A model generated the notes under the pieces. It saw only the letters and a list, made by a program, of their open reading frames with translations. It was not told the DNA's origin and made no database searches. The position numbers and the translations under genes are program-made. Shown in pieces: positions 19,333-28,803 of a stretch of 64,000 nucleotides of DNA. The stretch's first letter is position 1, and the number at the start of each line of letters is the position of its first letter. The DNA is taken from NCBI GenBank assembly GCA_029858255.1, contig JAOUFJ010000007.1, forward strand, positions 1 to 64,000, read 5' to 3'. Origin of the DNA: a candidate division WOR-3 bacterium. GTDB taxonomy: Bacteria; Hydrothermota; Tepidihabitantia; SM23-42.

Positions 19333-20204
19333 TTACTCTCCTGTGCGGGATCGTCTGGTTTTGTCTTATTCACCAAATCCTTTGCCGCATCGATGGCCGA
19401 AGCGATCTCGCTGCCAGGCGGCACATATTTGGCGTATTTCACCAGGTCGGCGCTCGTGAAAAACGTGTTAAATTTATCGCGCTGTGGTATTCTCAGTGTC
19501 CGCATATTATCGACAATTTCGGTCGTTGTCTGCTCTAATGCCTTGAATTCAAACCGCCTCTCCAGATATCTCTTCAGTATCTCTGATAGTGAATAGTAAT
19601 ACTTCTTTATCATCCCCCGGGATAACCATTCATCAACGGGTATTCTTTCCAGCGCAAGAATTGCTTCAACCCAGGGCGGTGGCAACGGCTTGGCAAGCGC
19701 CCTGGCTTTCCTCAGTTTTCTCAAATAATGGTATGCTAAATACCCTAACGCGGCAATGAATAAGATTATCGCACCGATGATCAATGGCCTGAAATTAGGG
19801 AATCGAACCGCACCTTTGATATCATTTATATCCTGCATATCAACCGGCAACACGCTTGCAACCTTTACATCCACCCTATTTGATAATAGGGTATCGATGA
19901 GGCTATCGGACCGCATCACGCATCTGAAGGAGGAAAGCTCCAACTCACCTGTGTCGAAACAGACTAATTCATATCGGTAGAGATTCTTGATCATCCCCCC
20001 CTCTTCGATCCTCTGGCTTGACTGATCGATGATCATGAATGGTTCCAACGCATCAACATACGGCATGGATATTTCCATACCCCGAGGATGGTTTACAGTC
20101 ACCACAACCTCAAACGGATCGCCAACAGTCAACGTTTTGTTGATGTCCTTTCTGCCCAGTTCGGCATTGATTTCAATCTGTACGGCAAGCAACAGAAAGA
20201 TCAC
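19329..20204 (-). CDS. BatD-like/DUF4381-like membrane protein
   Basis: A 291-residue protein with a signal segment, a periplasmic Ig-like domain with the BatD-type phrase LTVGDPFEVVVTV, one membrane segment (about 153-172), and a cytosolic helical tail with the DUF4381-like phrase PVDEWLSRGMIKKYYYSLSE. The tail resembles the end of BatD, so the protein looks like a short BatD paralogue. It is coupled by 4-nt overlaps to the DUF58 gene and batA. Its role is unknown beyond membership of the Bat complex. Confidence 0.65.
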   Translation of the reverse strand: MIFLLLAVQIEINAELGRKDINKTLTVGDPFEVVVTVNHPRGMEISMPYVDALEPFMIIDQSSQRIEEGGMIKNLYRYELVCFDTGELELSSFRCVMRSDSLIDTLLSNRVDVKVASVLPVDMQDINDIKGAVRFPNFRPLIIGAIILFIAALGYLAYHYLRKLRKARALAKPLPPPWVEAILALERIPVDEWLSRGMIKKYYYSLSEILKRYLERRFEFKALEQTTTEIVDNMRTLRIPQRDKFNTFFTSADLVKYAKYVPPGSEIASAIDAAKDLVNKTKPDDPAQESK

Positions 20205-21094
20205 CGATATCTCCTGGCCCTCTCCTGAAAGAATTTGTGCAACTTCGGCGTGAAATCGTCCATGGTCTGAAGGTCAATACTGTCAATCCCCAGGGATTTG
20301 AGAAGTTGTTGTCTACCATGGATCAGTTCCAAGCGATACGCGCGATAGGCATCGAGCAAGTTCCGATCCCTTGTGTCAATTGTGACGACCTCACCCGTCT
20401 CCGCATCTTCCAGCGACACAAGACCGATCCGCGGCAAAGCGTCTTCCACAGGATCGTTGATGTTGATGGTCACAAGATCATGCCGCTGTGCAACAACGCC
20501 AATGGGAATGCGCAATTTCTCGGGTTCAAACCCTTCGCCAATGAAATCGCTGATGAAGAATAGTATCGCTCGCCGCTTGAGGATGTTCATCAGGAATTCA
20601 AGCACCAGCTTCGGATCCGTACCCTTGCTCTCTGGTTCAAAGAAGAGTATATCACGAATGAGCCGTAGGACATGAAATCTTCCTTTCTTTGGCGGAACAT
20701 ATTTTTCCACCCGGTCGGTGAAGAAGATGAGCCCGACTTTATCATTGTTCCGTACAGCGGAGAATGCAAGGGTTGCTGCTATTTCGGCCGCTTGTTCGAT
20801 TTTGAATTGTCTGCGGGTGCTGAAGTGTCCAGAGCCGGACGCATCAATACAAAGTATGACGATCAACTCCCGGTCCTCGGCAAACTTTTTCACGTAAGGC
20901 CTGCCCATGCGAGCGGTAACCTTCCAGTCGATTGTCCGTACATCATCACCGGGCAGGTATTCACGGACATCAAGGAATTCAACACCGGTGCCCTTGAAGG
21001 TCGATTTATATTCGCCCGCGAACATTGTGTTTACGAGCTTCTTGGTCCTTATTTCTATCTGCCGAATTTTCTTCAGGAAATCGGTTGCTAACAT
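20201..21094 (-). CDS. DUF58 protein of the MoxR/Bat operon
   Basis: A 297-residue cytosolic protein with the DUF58 signature REYLPGDDVRTIDWKVTARMGRPYVKKF (about 47-75), followed by a VWA-like domain (CIDASGSGHF, FFISDF). DUF58 proteins almost always follow moxR and are thought to be targets or adaptors of the ATPase. The start lies 26 nt after the moxR stop and overlaps the next gene by 4 nt. Confidence 0.88.
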   Translation of the reverse strand: MLATDFLKKIRQIEIRTKKLVNTMFAGEYKSTFKGTGVEFLDVREYLPGDDVRTIDWKVTARMGRPYVKKFAEDRELIVILCIDASGSGHFSTRRQFKIEQAAEIAATLAFSAVRNNDKVGLIFFTDRVEKYVPPKKGRFHVLRLIRDILFFEPESKGTDPKLVLEFLMNILKRRAILFFISDFIGEGFEPEKLRIPIGVVAQRHDLVTININDPVEDALPRIGLVSLEDAETGEVVTIDTRDRNLLDAYRAYRLELIHGRQQLLKSLGIDSIDLQTMDDFTPKLHKFFQERARRYR

Positions 21095-21120
21095 GAAAAA
21101 TAAAAACGACGACTCATTGC

Positions 21121-22119
21121 TTAAGGCACCTCAATACCAGTCAGGATCTTCTGTATTACATCATCGGTCGTCACTTCTTCCGCTTCCGCTTCATATGTCA
21201 GGATGAGCCTATGCCTTAGAACATCCGGAGCAAGTTCTTTTATATCCTCGGGTATCACGAATCCACGCCGCTTCATGAAAGCCAGCGCCCGTGCCGTTGT
21301 TGCCAGATAGATCGATGCCCTCGGCGATGCGCCATAGCGGATCAAACCAGCCAACTCATCCAATCCATGTTCCTCTGGCTTTCTCGTGGCAAAAACAATG
21401 TCCAGTATGTAATCCTTTATCTTGTCGTCAATGTAAATCTGTCTGGACAGTTCGCGAGCTCGAATAATCGCTCTGGGATTGACGACGGCTTTGATCTCCG
21501 GCTCACCCGAAACCGCAATCTGCTCCATGATCTCTTTCTCTTCGGTCTTGTTCGGATAAGTAATCTTTATTTTCAACAGGAATCTATCGATCTGTGCTTC
21601 GGGCAGAGGATATGTGCCTTCCTGCTCAATAGGGTTCTGGGTCGCCAGCACCAAGAACGGATCATCGAGTTTGAAACTTGTATCACCAATCGTAACCTGC
21701 TTTTCCTGCATCGCTTCGAGCAGCGCGCTCTGTACCTTGGGTGGCGTCCGGTTTATCTCATCAGCAAGGATGAGGTTGGCAAATATCGGCCCCTTACTCA
21801 CCGTGAATTCATTTGTGCGCTGGTTGTAAATCATCGTGCCGATAATATCGGCCGGCAGGAGATCGGGGGTGAACTGGATACGATGGAACTTTGTCTTTAT
21901 GGCACTCGCCAGTGTACGTACTGCGTAAGTCTTGGCCAGCCCGGGAACCCCCTCAATGAGTATATGCCCGTCGGCAATCAATCCAACGAGCAGTCGTGAT
22001 ATCAAGTACTTCTGTCCGATGATCGCCTTACTTACTTCACTGGTAACGGTTTGTACAATAATGCTTTCTTTTTCGATTTGCTCATGTATCTTCTTTATCT
22101 CGTCTTTGACCTCTTCCAT
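21121..22119 (-). CDS. moxR: MoxR-family AAA+ ATPase
   Basis: A 332-residue AAA_3 ATPase. Walker A is GVPGLAKT (about 57-64), Walker B LILADEINR, followed by the family phrases ATQNPIEQEGTYPLPEAQ and GASPRASI. It uses ATP to act as a chaperone on VWA proteins; in this operon the candidates are the DUF58, BatA and BatB products. It is the first gene of the eight-gene operon. GAGGAGG precedes the ATG. No strong promoter pair was found in the 155 nt upstream of it, so the promoter is unassigned. Confidence 0.93.
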   Translation of the reverse strand: MEEVKDEIKKIHEQIEKESIIVQTVTSEVSKAIIGQKYLISRLLVGLIADGHILIEGVPGLAKTYAVRTLASAIKTKFHRIQFTPDLLPADIIGTMIYNQRTNEFTVSKGPIFANLILADEINRTPPKVQSALLEAMQEKQVTIGDTSFKLDDPFLVLATQNPIEQEGTYPLPEAQIDRFLLKIKITYPNKTEEKEIMEQIAVSGEPEIKAVVNPRAIIRARELSRQIYIDDKIKDYILDIVFATRKPEEHGLDELAGLIRYGASPRASIYLATTARALAFMKRRGFVIPEDIKELAPDVLRHRLILTYEAEAEEVTTDDVIQKILTGIEVP

Positions 22120-22274
22120 ACTGCCTCCTCAAAACTGTCAAACGCAAGCCTGACGCAAAGGTACAACGTAATAACTATCATTTTTGACAAAGAGAATTCG
22201 CCAAGAGTTTATCAATAATGCGTTCAATAACCTATACCGTAATTCTATCCGAAAATTTGGAACTTACAAGGGCT

Positions 22275-22411
22275 TTTAGGGACAGTGCTTGCCACTTTGA
22301 CATTATTAACAATAAAACATAATGATTCGCGGTTTATTGAATGAAACAAATGTGCCCGGTCAAAAAATATGACATTTACGGTATGTCAAATTGTCAAGCA
22401 CCGTCCCTAAA
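22275..22411. repeat. MITE-like element with 28-bp terminal inverted repeats
   Basis: A 137-bp unit begins TTTAGGGACAGTGCTTG and ends CAAGCACCGTCCCTAAA. The two 28-nt ends are inverted repeats with three mismatches. There is no coding capacity inside. It has the look of a non-autonomous miniature element or a REP-type repeat moved by an IS200/RAYT-like transposase elsewhere in the genome; no transposase is present here. Confidence 0.65.
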
Positions 22412-22412
22412 G

Positions 22413-22442
22413 AAATGCCCTGCGCATATGCGCAGGGCATTT
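22413..22442. terminator. Perfect palindromic hairpin after the DOMON gene
   Basis: AAATGCCCTGCGCAT at 22413-22427 is followed directly by its exact inverted copy (to 22442). It lies 25 nt after the stop of the minus-strand DOMON gene and abuts the MITE. Only a short T run follows on the minus strand, so it may be a weak terminator or mRNA-stabilising end. Confidence 0.5.
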
Positions 22443-22466
22443 GATTGTCTTCTGGCGGTATGATAT

Positions 22467-22988
22467 CTACAGCTCGATCTCCGTAGAAGCGTACACCTCG
22501 GGCGAGTAGACGTGACTATCGTTCGTGCCCCAGGCGAGAAAAACCAGGTAAGCATTTCCGACTTCGAGAACAACGTCTTGCGGATCACCGGAATTGAGCG
22601 GAATCGTAAAAGTAATTTCCGTCCCCCCGTTCTCGGTACCGGCTTTATCCGCCACATCATCGGTGCCGCCAAACACTGTATCGGGTAAATAGGCTTCCTC
22701 ACCCGTGCCGATATTGTCCTGGATGTACGCCGTATCACCGACGACATAACCCGTGATGATATTCGCGTCTTGAAGACCACTGAGCGGATCAATATCGAAA
22801 CCGATAAGCACCATACCAACGGTCGTCGCGCTCAACTTGACGAGCAGACTGTCCTGGGCATCATTGGTCTTCCAGCTCAAAGTGATCCCTTCGACTGTCT
22901 TGGTTTCGTACCCATCACCATCACCGCCGCATCCAACGAGCACTACTGCTGCCAGCAAGATTACCAGACCTGTCCCTAAGAACTTCAT
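22467..22988 (-). CDS. DOMON-domain lipoprotein
   Basis: A 173-residue lipoprotein with the signal MKFLGTGLVILLAAVVLVGC (lipobox LVGC) and a DOMON-like beta-sandwich (GITLSWKTNDAQDSLLVKLSATT, GMVLIGFDIDP, AYLVFLAWGTNDS). DOMON domains bind heme b or sugars and in many systems hand electrons to b-type membrane cytochromes. It is the last gene of a four-gene set whose first product is a mini-membrane protein with an HX13H motif. That points towards electron transfer, but heme binding is not proven by sequence alone. Confidence 0.65.
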   Translation of the reverse strand: MKFLGTGLVILLAAVVLVGCGGDGDGYETKTVEGITLSWKTNDAQDSLLVKLSATTVGMVLIGFDIDPLSGLQDANIITGYVVGDTAYIQDNIGTGEEAYLPDTVFGGTDDVADKAGTENGGTEITFTIPLNSGDPQDVVLEVGNAYLVFLAWGTNDSHVYSPEVYASTEIEL

Positions 22989-23008
22989 ATTTTACCTCCC
23001 TTGTTTGA

Positions 23009-23761
23009 TCAAAACCTGAGGAGACGCTGGATGTTGAACCCAATATATATGTCATTACTTGTCGTGCCCAACATCAATCGCCTCGGACCTGTGTTCCAGC
23101 CATTACCAATCTGCAACATAAAACGATGACCATCCGTGTCAACCCGCAGACCCGCCGCAAAGTAATTCTCTGGTCCCGTAATCGTTTCTTCTTCATCCAG
23201 AACCGGATAGTACTCACCGATCAAACTGATACGCTCGATCGGTCCGAACCACCAGTCAAAACCGACCTGGAGGCCAATGCCCAACCCGAATTTCTCGTCG
23301 TAGCTGTCATAGGCAAAATTGATGACCGGCGAAAAGGAGTTAGCGATCGGATAACTTTGAACTGCAGTGCTGTAGAACAAATTGCCGTTCCGCTCACCAT
23401 TGCGCTCAAAATTGAAGTACTGCACATCGGCCTGTACCATCAGAAATATCTGAGGTATATGATGCGCGTAACTCGCACCGACTCTGTACTCGCCCTCGTG
23501 GGTCGTGTACGCAGCATTGAGCTCTAACCGTGGGACAATCGCATACCTCAGGCCGAGGCTGACGTTCGCACCGAGATCAAGGCCGAAAAAATTCTCAATG
23601 GGTTCTTCGGTCAACACCCCTTTGAATCTATGCTGTAATTCGAAAAGCAGTGACTTGCCATCAAGATTTGACGGTACCTTGAGATTCAACATGCTCGTCT
23701 CAAACGCAAACAGCTGAGAACCCGCAATTAGTATGACTAAAGATAAGACGATCTTTTTCAA
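23009..23761 (-). CDS. Outer-membrane beta-barrel protein (DUF5777-like)
   Basis: About 250 residues: signal peptide, then alternating amphipathic beta strands ending with an aromatic C-terminal residue (RLLRF), as expected for an outer-membrane barrel. The phrases SLLFELQHRFKG and FFGLDLGANVSLGLRYAI match DUF5777 proteins. I place the start at TTG (23761), which has AAGGAG 6 nt upstream and opens a clean signal peptide (LKKIVLSLVILIAGSQLFAF). An upstream ATG at 23815 would add 18 non-signal residues. It lies inside the DOMON gene set. Confidence 0.72.
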   Translation of the reverse strand: MKKIVLSLVILIAGSQLFAFETSMLNLKVPSNLDGKSLLFELQHRFKGVLTEEPIENFFGLDLGANVSLGLRYAIVPRLELNAAYTTHEGEYRVGASYAHHIPQIFLMVQADVQYFNFERNGERNGNLFYSTAVQSYPIANSFSPVINFAYDSYDEKFGLGIGLQVGFDWWFGPIERISLIGEYYPVLDEEETITGPENYFAAGLRVDTDGHRFMLQIGNGWNTGPRRLMLGTTSNDIYIGFNIQRLLRF

Positions 23762-23783
23762 TGGAAACTCCTTGGCCGGGCCT

Positions 23784-24146
23784 TCATTCAGTTTTCTCTC
23801 CGGGTTGCTCTGCACTGATAATCAACTCAGACTTTTTCTTACCGGATATGTTGCAGTAGCCAATAACGGTGACCTTGTCACCCTCGTCTACATCAATTAT
23901 CTTATATACTACTTCATGCTGTTCGCCATCCATCTGACGGGTGAATGTCTGTTCGACTTGCTTCTTACCGTTCACCTCAACGACCACCTTTTTAACATAG
24001 TGCTTTGATGCGTCGTTTACGCTGTGTTCTATTACGGCACTGAGAACCTTTGTATCACTATCATATTCCAGCGATACGTTTTTTGGCGGATGAGCGAAGA
24101 GCGGCACGGCCACCAGTACTATCAAAACAGTGACGAATGCCTTCAT
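23784..24146 (-). CDS. Small periplasmic beta-sandwich protein
   Basis: A 120-residue exported protein: signal peptide MKAFVTVLIVLVAVPLFA, then HPPKNVSLEYD and a compact beta domain (KHYVKKVVVEVNGKK, VTVIGYCN). The pattern recalls the immunoglobulin-like SoxZ/desulfoferrodoxin class and a widespread AHPP-type anaerobe family. The metal ligands of desulfoferrodoxin are not conserved. It sits between the mini-membrane protein and the barrel and is likely part of the same complex. Function unknown. Confidence 0.65.
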   Translation of the reverse strand: MKAFVTVLIVLVAVPLFAHPPKNVSLEYDSDTKVLSAVIEHSVNDASKHYVKKVVVEVNGKKQVEQTFTRQMDGEQHEVVYKIIDVDEGDKVTVIGYCNISGKKKSELIISAEQPGEKTE

Positions 24147-24158
24147 GATAACCCCCTT

Positions 24159-24341
24159 TTATAGGTAAACATAAAATATCACAAGCCCCAGATGTATAGA
24201 AGCACCTATAATGGCGAGTAACGCGATCAACTTGTGGTACTTTACTTTGAGCTTGATAACCCGCGTTCCTGTCAAAACCGCGAGTAATATGAATCCGTAG
24301 CTCACTATGCCTAACGGCATGATGAGTCCCGTTAAATCCAT
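24159..24341 (-). CDS. Two-helix mini-membrane protein with HX13H (b-cytochrome-like)
   Basis: A 60-residue protein with two hydrophobic helices. The second begins at His36 and has His50 (HX13H), the spacing that ligates heme in b-type cytochromes of the ferric-reductase and b561 kind. A GAGGAGG lies 7 nt upstream of the ATG. It leads the set containing the periplasmic protein, the barrel and the DOMON lipoprotein. Heme binding would need dimerisation or a partner; this is an inference. Confidence 0.6.
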   Translation of the reverse strand: MDLTGLIMPLGIVSYGFILLAVLTGTRVIKLKVKYHKLIALLAIIGASIHLGLVIFYVYL

Positions 24342-24369
24342 AGGCTTTACCTCCTCGTCATGCTTAATT

Positions 24370-24397
24370 AGTATAGATATTAAAGATCAAATGTCAA
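24370..24397 (-). promoter_or_regulatory. Promoter of the DOMON gene set
   Basis: TTGACA (24392-24397) and TATACT (24370-24375) on the minus strand, 16-nt spacer, about 30 nt upstream of the 60-residue membrane protein gene. Confidence 0.65.
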
Positions 24398-24416
24398 CAT
24401 GCTACTGACAATGGCG

Positions 24417-26375
24417 TTATTTTGTAATTGTGAGCCCGCTCGTGTGCCGCTTCCCCTCGCACTCGATATCAATAATGTAGCACCCAGCCGGTAGGTCAAG
24501 AGATATATCCGTCATTCCGACATAGTATCCTTCTCGTGCGTGAACACATCGCCCGAGTGCATCATAGATTCTTATGCTCGCATATCCTGCAAGGCCTTTC
24601 ATGTATATTGTCAAGGCGCCGCGAGACGGGTTTGGACTGACGGTTACACGGAATCCTGACAGGCCCGAGGTTTCTCCGGCCTGTTCTTCAATAGAAGTAG
24701 CCAGTAGCCCATCAATAACACGCATGATCTCCTGCGGATCATATTCGTCCGACCAGTAGCGTACAATGCCCTGTTGATCGATTATGTAATCCTGCGGATA
24801 AGGCGCTTCTGGGTAAGGAACGCGGTACGTTGTGTAGAGGTTCTGATCATCTATCAAACCAATAAAACGCTGGCCAAATACTTCAATGAATTCCATCAGC
24901 TCGGCGGCACTCGAACTGATCTCGAATATGACAACCTCTGAAGTATCGTAGCGGGAAAAGATGGTGGCGTCCGTGGCCGCAGCCTGCGACCCACAGAGCG
25001 GTCACCAGGCACCGCCGAATTCCAGGAATACAACCTTACCGTGATATTGAGAAAGTGTATGGTAGTTATTATCAGACCCGAGCAGTGTGAAATCCGGTGC
25101 GGTCGAGCCAGCCTGTGGAAAACTTGTATTGTTCTTATAGACCCCTTGTATTTTATCAGGTTCATCCGGGTCATTGGAGTGGTAAGTAATACCGCCATAT
25201 GCGCTTCCCGGACCACTCGCCGTTACAGTCACGACCTGTGAATCACCGGGTAACACGAAAAAAGAATTTGGATTAATCAAAATACCCGAAGGTGCACTGA
25301 TAGAACCGACGTTAAGAGTGGACATGCCCGTGTTGCGAATGATGCCTAATGTTTCTGCAGTAGTACTTACGACGCCAAAATCAACAGTCTGTGGATACAC
25401 ATCAATATCCGGGCCAGGATCTGCACCGATTTTGTAGCACGAGATACCACGCCAATCAGCAACCACGATCAGACTATCGCTCCGGATATCGGCACCATGT
25501 GCCCAGGTCTTTGTATTTTCCCAACCGGCCGCTACAATATTGTACGGGTCGGTGACATCGAATAGCTCCATGATGCGCCAGGAACCGCAGATTATCGTGC
25601 TATCGATGGTTCCCGCTCCCCACACGCAGCCTCCAGTGGAAATCGTATCACAAATCACGGGATCATATGGTTCTGTTATGTCAATAGCTGCAAGACCTTC
25701 AGAACCAAGGGATACAGCGAGAATATTTCCCAGAGTGTTTATGTCGTTTGCCACGCCTGGCAGTGACAGCGTCGAAACCGGGTGCAATCCTCCTTCCAGT
25801 CCGATGACGAGAAGACCGTGAAGACCGTTCGCCACGTAGAGGAACGAATCAATGACGACAACATTCCAGGCCGCTGAACTGTCCAACGCGAATTCGCCCA
25901 CCTTGTAGGGGTTCTGTAGATCTACAACACTCACGGCGTAGATGCCATTCTGGTGAGCGGCGCAATAGAGTATGCTATCAACCAAGACACCGCCTTCGAG
26001 CGCCTCAAGCGTACCTGGCGGATCGTATTGCCCAAGAAGCAGGGGCATCCCCGGCCCAGAAATATCCCATATTGTAACACCCGAACGCCGGCAGAAAGCA
26101 AACAAAAGCGTATCGCCAGAAGCAGTACACCGCCATGCCGCAGGCCCCGATGCAAAGACACGCAGGGGATTGATCGGATCAGAAATATCATATAATTCCA
26201 GACCCGTGCTGTACCCATCGACAACGTACGCCCAGTTACCAACGATCTCAACATCCACGATATGTGCCGGGGTCTGCTCGTTATGCCCAAGATACTCGAG
26301 ATTGTCGAAACCCGCTTGGCCTGTTCCGAACAGAAACAGCGAAGTCAATGCAATATGAAAGAAGGAATTTCTCAT
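24417..26375 (-). CDS. Secreted LVIVD-repeat/redoxin selenoprotein with sorting domain
   Basis: An in-frame TGA at 25002-25004 splits what is otherwise one frame of 652 residues. Order: signal peptide (MRNSFFHIALTSLFLFGTG), LVIVD-type beta-propeller repeats (about 25-330), an ASPM/SPD-2/Hydin-like Ig domain (about 335-425), a TlpA-like redoxin (about 430-585) and a FlgD-like sorting domain (about 595-652, VSPNPSRGALTIY). The redoxin reads VVFLEFGGAW-U-PLC, so Sec458 replaces the first Cys of the WCxxC motif. A strong hairpin follows. The ATG at 26375 has GGGAG 5 nt upstream. It probably reduces or oxidises surface disulfides; substrate unknown. The gene starts 45 nt after folE. Confidence 0.82.
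24971..24996 (-). promoter_or_regulatory. Putative bacterial SECIS hairpin of the second selenoprotein
   Basis: The minus strand from 24996 folds into an 11-bp GC-rich stem with one bulged G and a GGC apical loop. The loop begins 18 nt after the TGA and starts with G. Distance and loop fit the bSECIS pattern, and this stem is considerably stronger than the one in the first selenoprotein. Confidence 0.6.
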
Positions 26376-26382
26376 TTTCTCT

Positions 26383-26398
26383 CCCACCTTACGGTGAG
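26383..26398 (-). promoter_or_regulatory. Hairpin overlapping the ribosome-binding site
   Basis: On the minus strand CTCACC, the tetraloop GTAA and GGTGGG form a 6-bp stem whose 3' arm contains part of the Shine-Dalgarno sequence of the second selenoprotein. It could lower translation, but no ligand-binding structure is visible. Confidence 0.3.
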
Positions 26399-26420
26399 AA
26401 AAATGGTCAAGGGTCTGATA

Positions 26421-26981
26421 TTACTTGCCTTTAATCAGTGAGAATGCCTCGGCACGCGTTGCGGCAGAACGCATCACGCCGCGGATCGCGGAGGTCACGG
26501 TCAGCGTGCCTGGTTTCTTCACGCCGATCATCGAAAGACAGAGATGCTCTGCTTCGATAACTACCATAACTCCCATTGGTGACAGATTTGCCATCAAAAA
26601 ATCGGCTATTTCGTGAGTCAGTCGTTCCTGCAGTAGAGGTCTGCGGGCCATGACGTCGATCACCCTCACGAGACTGGAAAAACCTGTGATCTTGTTCTCC
26701 TTGGGGATGTATACCACATGAGCCTTGCCGAAAAACGGCAGCAAGTGATGTTCACAGACCGAGTAGAACGGGATATCTTTGATGATGATCATCTCATCTT
26801 CATTCTTGGTCTTGTACGTCTTCAACTCCTTTTTCGGGTCCTTTCGAACACCCGAGAAGATCTCCTCGTACATATTGGCGACACGTCGCGGGGTGTCTTT
26901 CAACCCTTCTCGATCCTTTTTCTCACCGATCGCGATCAGGATATCACTTACTGCTCTTTCTATCTTTTTTTTGTCGATCAT
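26421..26981 (-). CDS. folE: GTP cyclohydrolase I
   Basis: A 186-residue type I enzyme that converts GTP to 7,8-dihydroneopterin triphosphate for folate. Zinc ligands Cys76, His79 and Cys148 are present in [10 protein letters not shown] and [22 protein letters not shown] near the end is typical. One deviation is [11 protein letters not shown] where most have ARRLQVQERLT. It overlaps the ftsH 3' end by 38 nt and is the fourth gene of tilS-hpt-ftsH-folE. Confidence 0.95.
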   Translation of the reverse strand: MIDKKKIERAVSDILIAIGEKKDREGLKDTPRRVANMYEEIFSGVRKDPKKELKTYKTKNEDEMIIIKDIPFYSVCEHHLLPFFGKAHVVYIPKENKITGFSSLVRVIDVMARRPLLQERLTHEIADFLMANLSPMGVMVVIEAEHLCLSMIGVKKPGTLTVTSAIRGVMRSAATRAEAFSLIKGK

Positions 26982-28803
26982 TTTTCAGAATACCATCTAT
27001 TTCATCACCCGACAATATCTCCTTTTCAAGAAGAGTCTGCGCCAGGATCTTGAGCTTGCTGATGTTTTTCTTGACAATGGATTCTGCTCTGGTCTCGGAC
27101 ACATCCACTATCCGCTTCACCTCTTCGTCGATCTCTCGCGCCGTCGTCTCGGAATAATCACGGTGCATACCGATCTCACGACCGAGAAAGATCTCTTCTT
27201 GTTTTTCGCCATAGGTAAGAGGCCCCAGCCGGTCGCTCATGCCCCATTCGCAGACCATCTTTCGCGCCAGTTTCGTGGCTTTTTCTATGTCATTGCCAGC
27301 ACCTGTGGAAAGATCTCCGAGCACAAGTTTCTCCGAAGCACGTCCGCCGAGCATGAATGCCAGCTGGTTCATACAATATGCCTTAGAATATGTTCTGCGC
27401 TCATCAATGGGCAGCGCCTGGGTCAGCCCCAATGCCATACCACGCGGAATGATTGTCACCTTATGTATTGGATCCATACCTGGCAGAGACTTGCCCACGA
27501 GCACATGACCGCATTCATGATACGCGATGAGTTTCTTCTCATCTTCCGATATCAAAAGGCTCTTGCGCTCAACACCCATTAGAATCTTGTCTTTTGCGTC
27601 CTCAAACTCAGCCATCGTTATTTTTTCTTTGTCACGGCGCGCGGCCAAAAGTGCGGCTTCATTGACCATGTTCGAAAGGTCTGCTCCTGAGAAACCGGGC
27701 GTCCCACGCGCCAGAACATCCAGATTTACGTTTTCATCAAGCGGCGTCTTTCGTGTGTGCACCTTCAAAATCCCCAAACGCCCCCGAATATCAGGCCGGT
27801 CGAGCACAACGACCCTGTCGAATCGCCCCGGTCTCAACAACGCAGGGTCGAGAATATCCGGTCGGTTTGTGGCTGCCATGAGTATCACCCCCTCATTGAC
27901 CTCAAACCCATCCATCTCAACTAGTAACTGATTCAAGGTCTGTTCGCGTTCATCGTGACCACCTCCCAAACCGGCACCTCGTAATCTTCCCACTGCATCG
28001 ATCTCGTCGATGAATATGATGCACGGTGAATTCTTTTTTGCTTGCTCAAACAGATCCCTCACACGCGAGGCTCCGACGCCTACGAACATCTCCACGAAAT
28101 CCGAGCCACTTATGGAGATGAAGGGCACGCCTGCTTCACCGGCAACTGCCCTGGCCATCAAGGTTTTTCCTGTGCCGGGCGGTCCGAGTAGCAGTACACC
28201 TTTAGGAATGCGTCCACCAAGGCGTGTGAATTTTCTGGGGGCTTTTAAGAACTCTATGACCTCGGTCAACTCCTCTTTCGCTTCATCCACTCCAGCAACA
28301 TCCTTGAATGTCACATTCAACCTGTTCTCCAGGAGCACCTTGGCACGACTTCGCCCGAACCCGAGTGCACGATTCTGTCCCGACTGCATTTGCCGGATGA
28401 AGAATACCCAAACCCCTATTAACAGCAGCCATGGCAGTACACTCACGAGTATTCCGCTCCATCCTGATTTCTGCTTTACCGTGACTTCTACATTGTACTT
28501 CACCAATTCGTTGGCGAGAGCTGGATCATCGAACGGAATCAAAGTTGCGAATTCGGTAAACGCCCCTTTCTCCTCTATGTTGATCGGTGTTTTCAGTTTT
28601 CCTTTTATGGATTTTTCGGTTATCGTAACCTCGGTGACATTCTTCTGACGCAATTCTTGAAGGAACAAAGAATACGGAATATCGACAGTTTTGCTTCCGC
28701 GGTTCGAAAATTGCAGCACAACATACAACGGAATAGCAATGATAAGCACCCAGATCAATATCGTGGTAATTGCATTGCGCTTCGTTGGTGGTTTATTTAT
28801 CAT
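26944..28803 (-). CDS. ftsH: ATP-dependent zinc metalloprotease FtsH
   Basis: A 619-residue inner-membrane protease: two membrane helices (about 12-32 and 112-135), an AAA domain with GPPGTGKT and the second region of homology ([18 protein letters not shown]), and a zinc peptidase domain. The metal motif is HECGH, with Cys in place of the usual Ala of HEAGH. It degrades membrane and regulatory proteins. Gene order tilS-hpt-ftsH is widely conserved. Its start overlaps the hpt stop by 11 nt. Confidence 0.96.
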   Translation of the reverse strand: MINKPPTKRNAITTILIWVLIIAIPLYVVLQFSNRGSKTVDIPYSLFLQELRQKNVTEVTITEKSIKGKLKTPINIEEKGAFTEFATLIPFDDPALANELVKYNVEVTVKQKSGWSGILVSVLPWLLLIGVWVFFIRQMQSGQNRALGFGRSRAKVLLENRLNVTFKDVAGVDEAKEELTEVIEFLKAPRKFTRLGGRIPKGVLLLGPPGTGKTLMARAVAGEAGVPFISISGSDFVEMFVGVGASRVRDLFEQAKKNSPCIIFIDEIDAVGRLRGAGLGGGHDEREQTLNQLLVEMDGFEVNEGVILMAATNRPDILDPALLRPGRFDRVVVLDRPDIRGRLGILKVHTRKTPLDENVNLDVLARGTPGFSGADLSNMVNEAALLAARRDKEKITMAEFEDAKDKILMGVERKSLLISEDEKKLIAYHECGHVLVGKSLPGMDPIHKVTIIPRGMALGLTQALPIDERRTYSKAYCMNQLAFMLGGRASEKLVLGDLSTGAGNDIEKATKLARKMVCEWGMSDRLGPLTYGEKQEEIFLGREIGMHRDYSETTAREIDEEVKRIVDVSETRAESIVKKNISKLKILAQTLLEKEILSGDEIDGILKNDRQKKDRKSSK

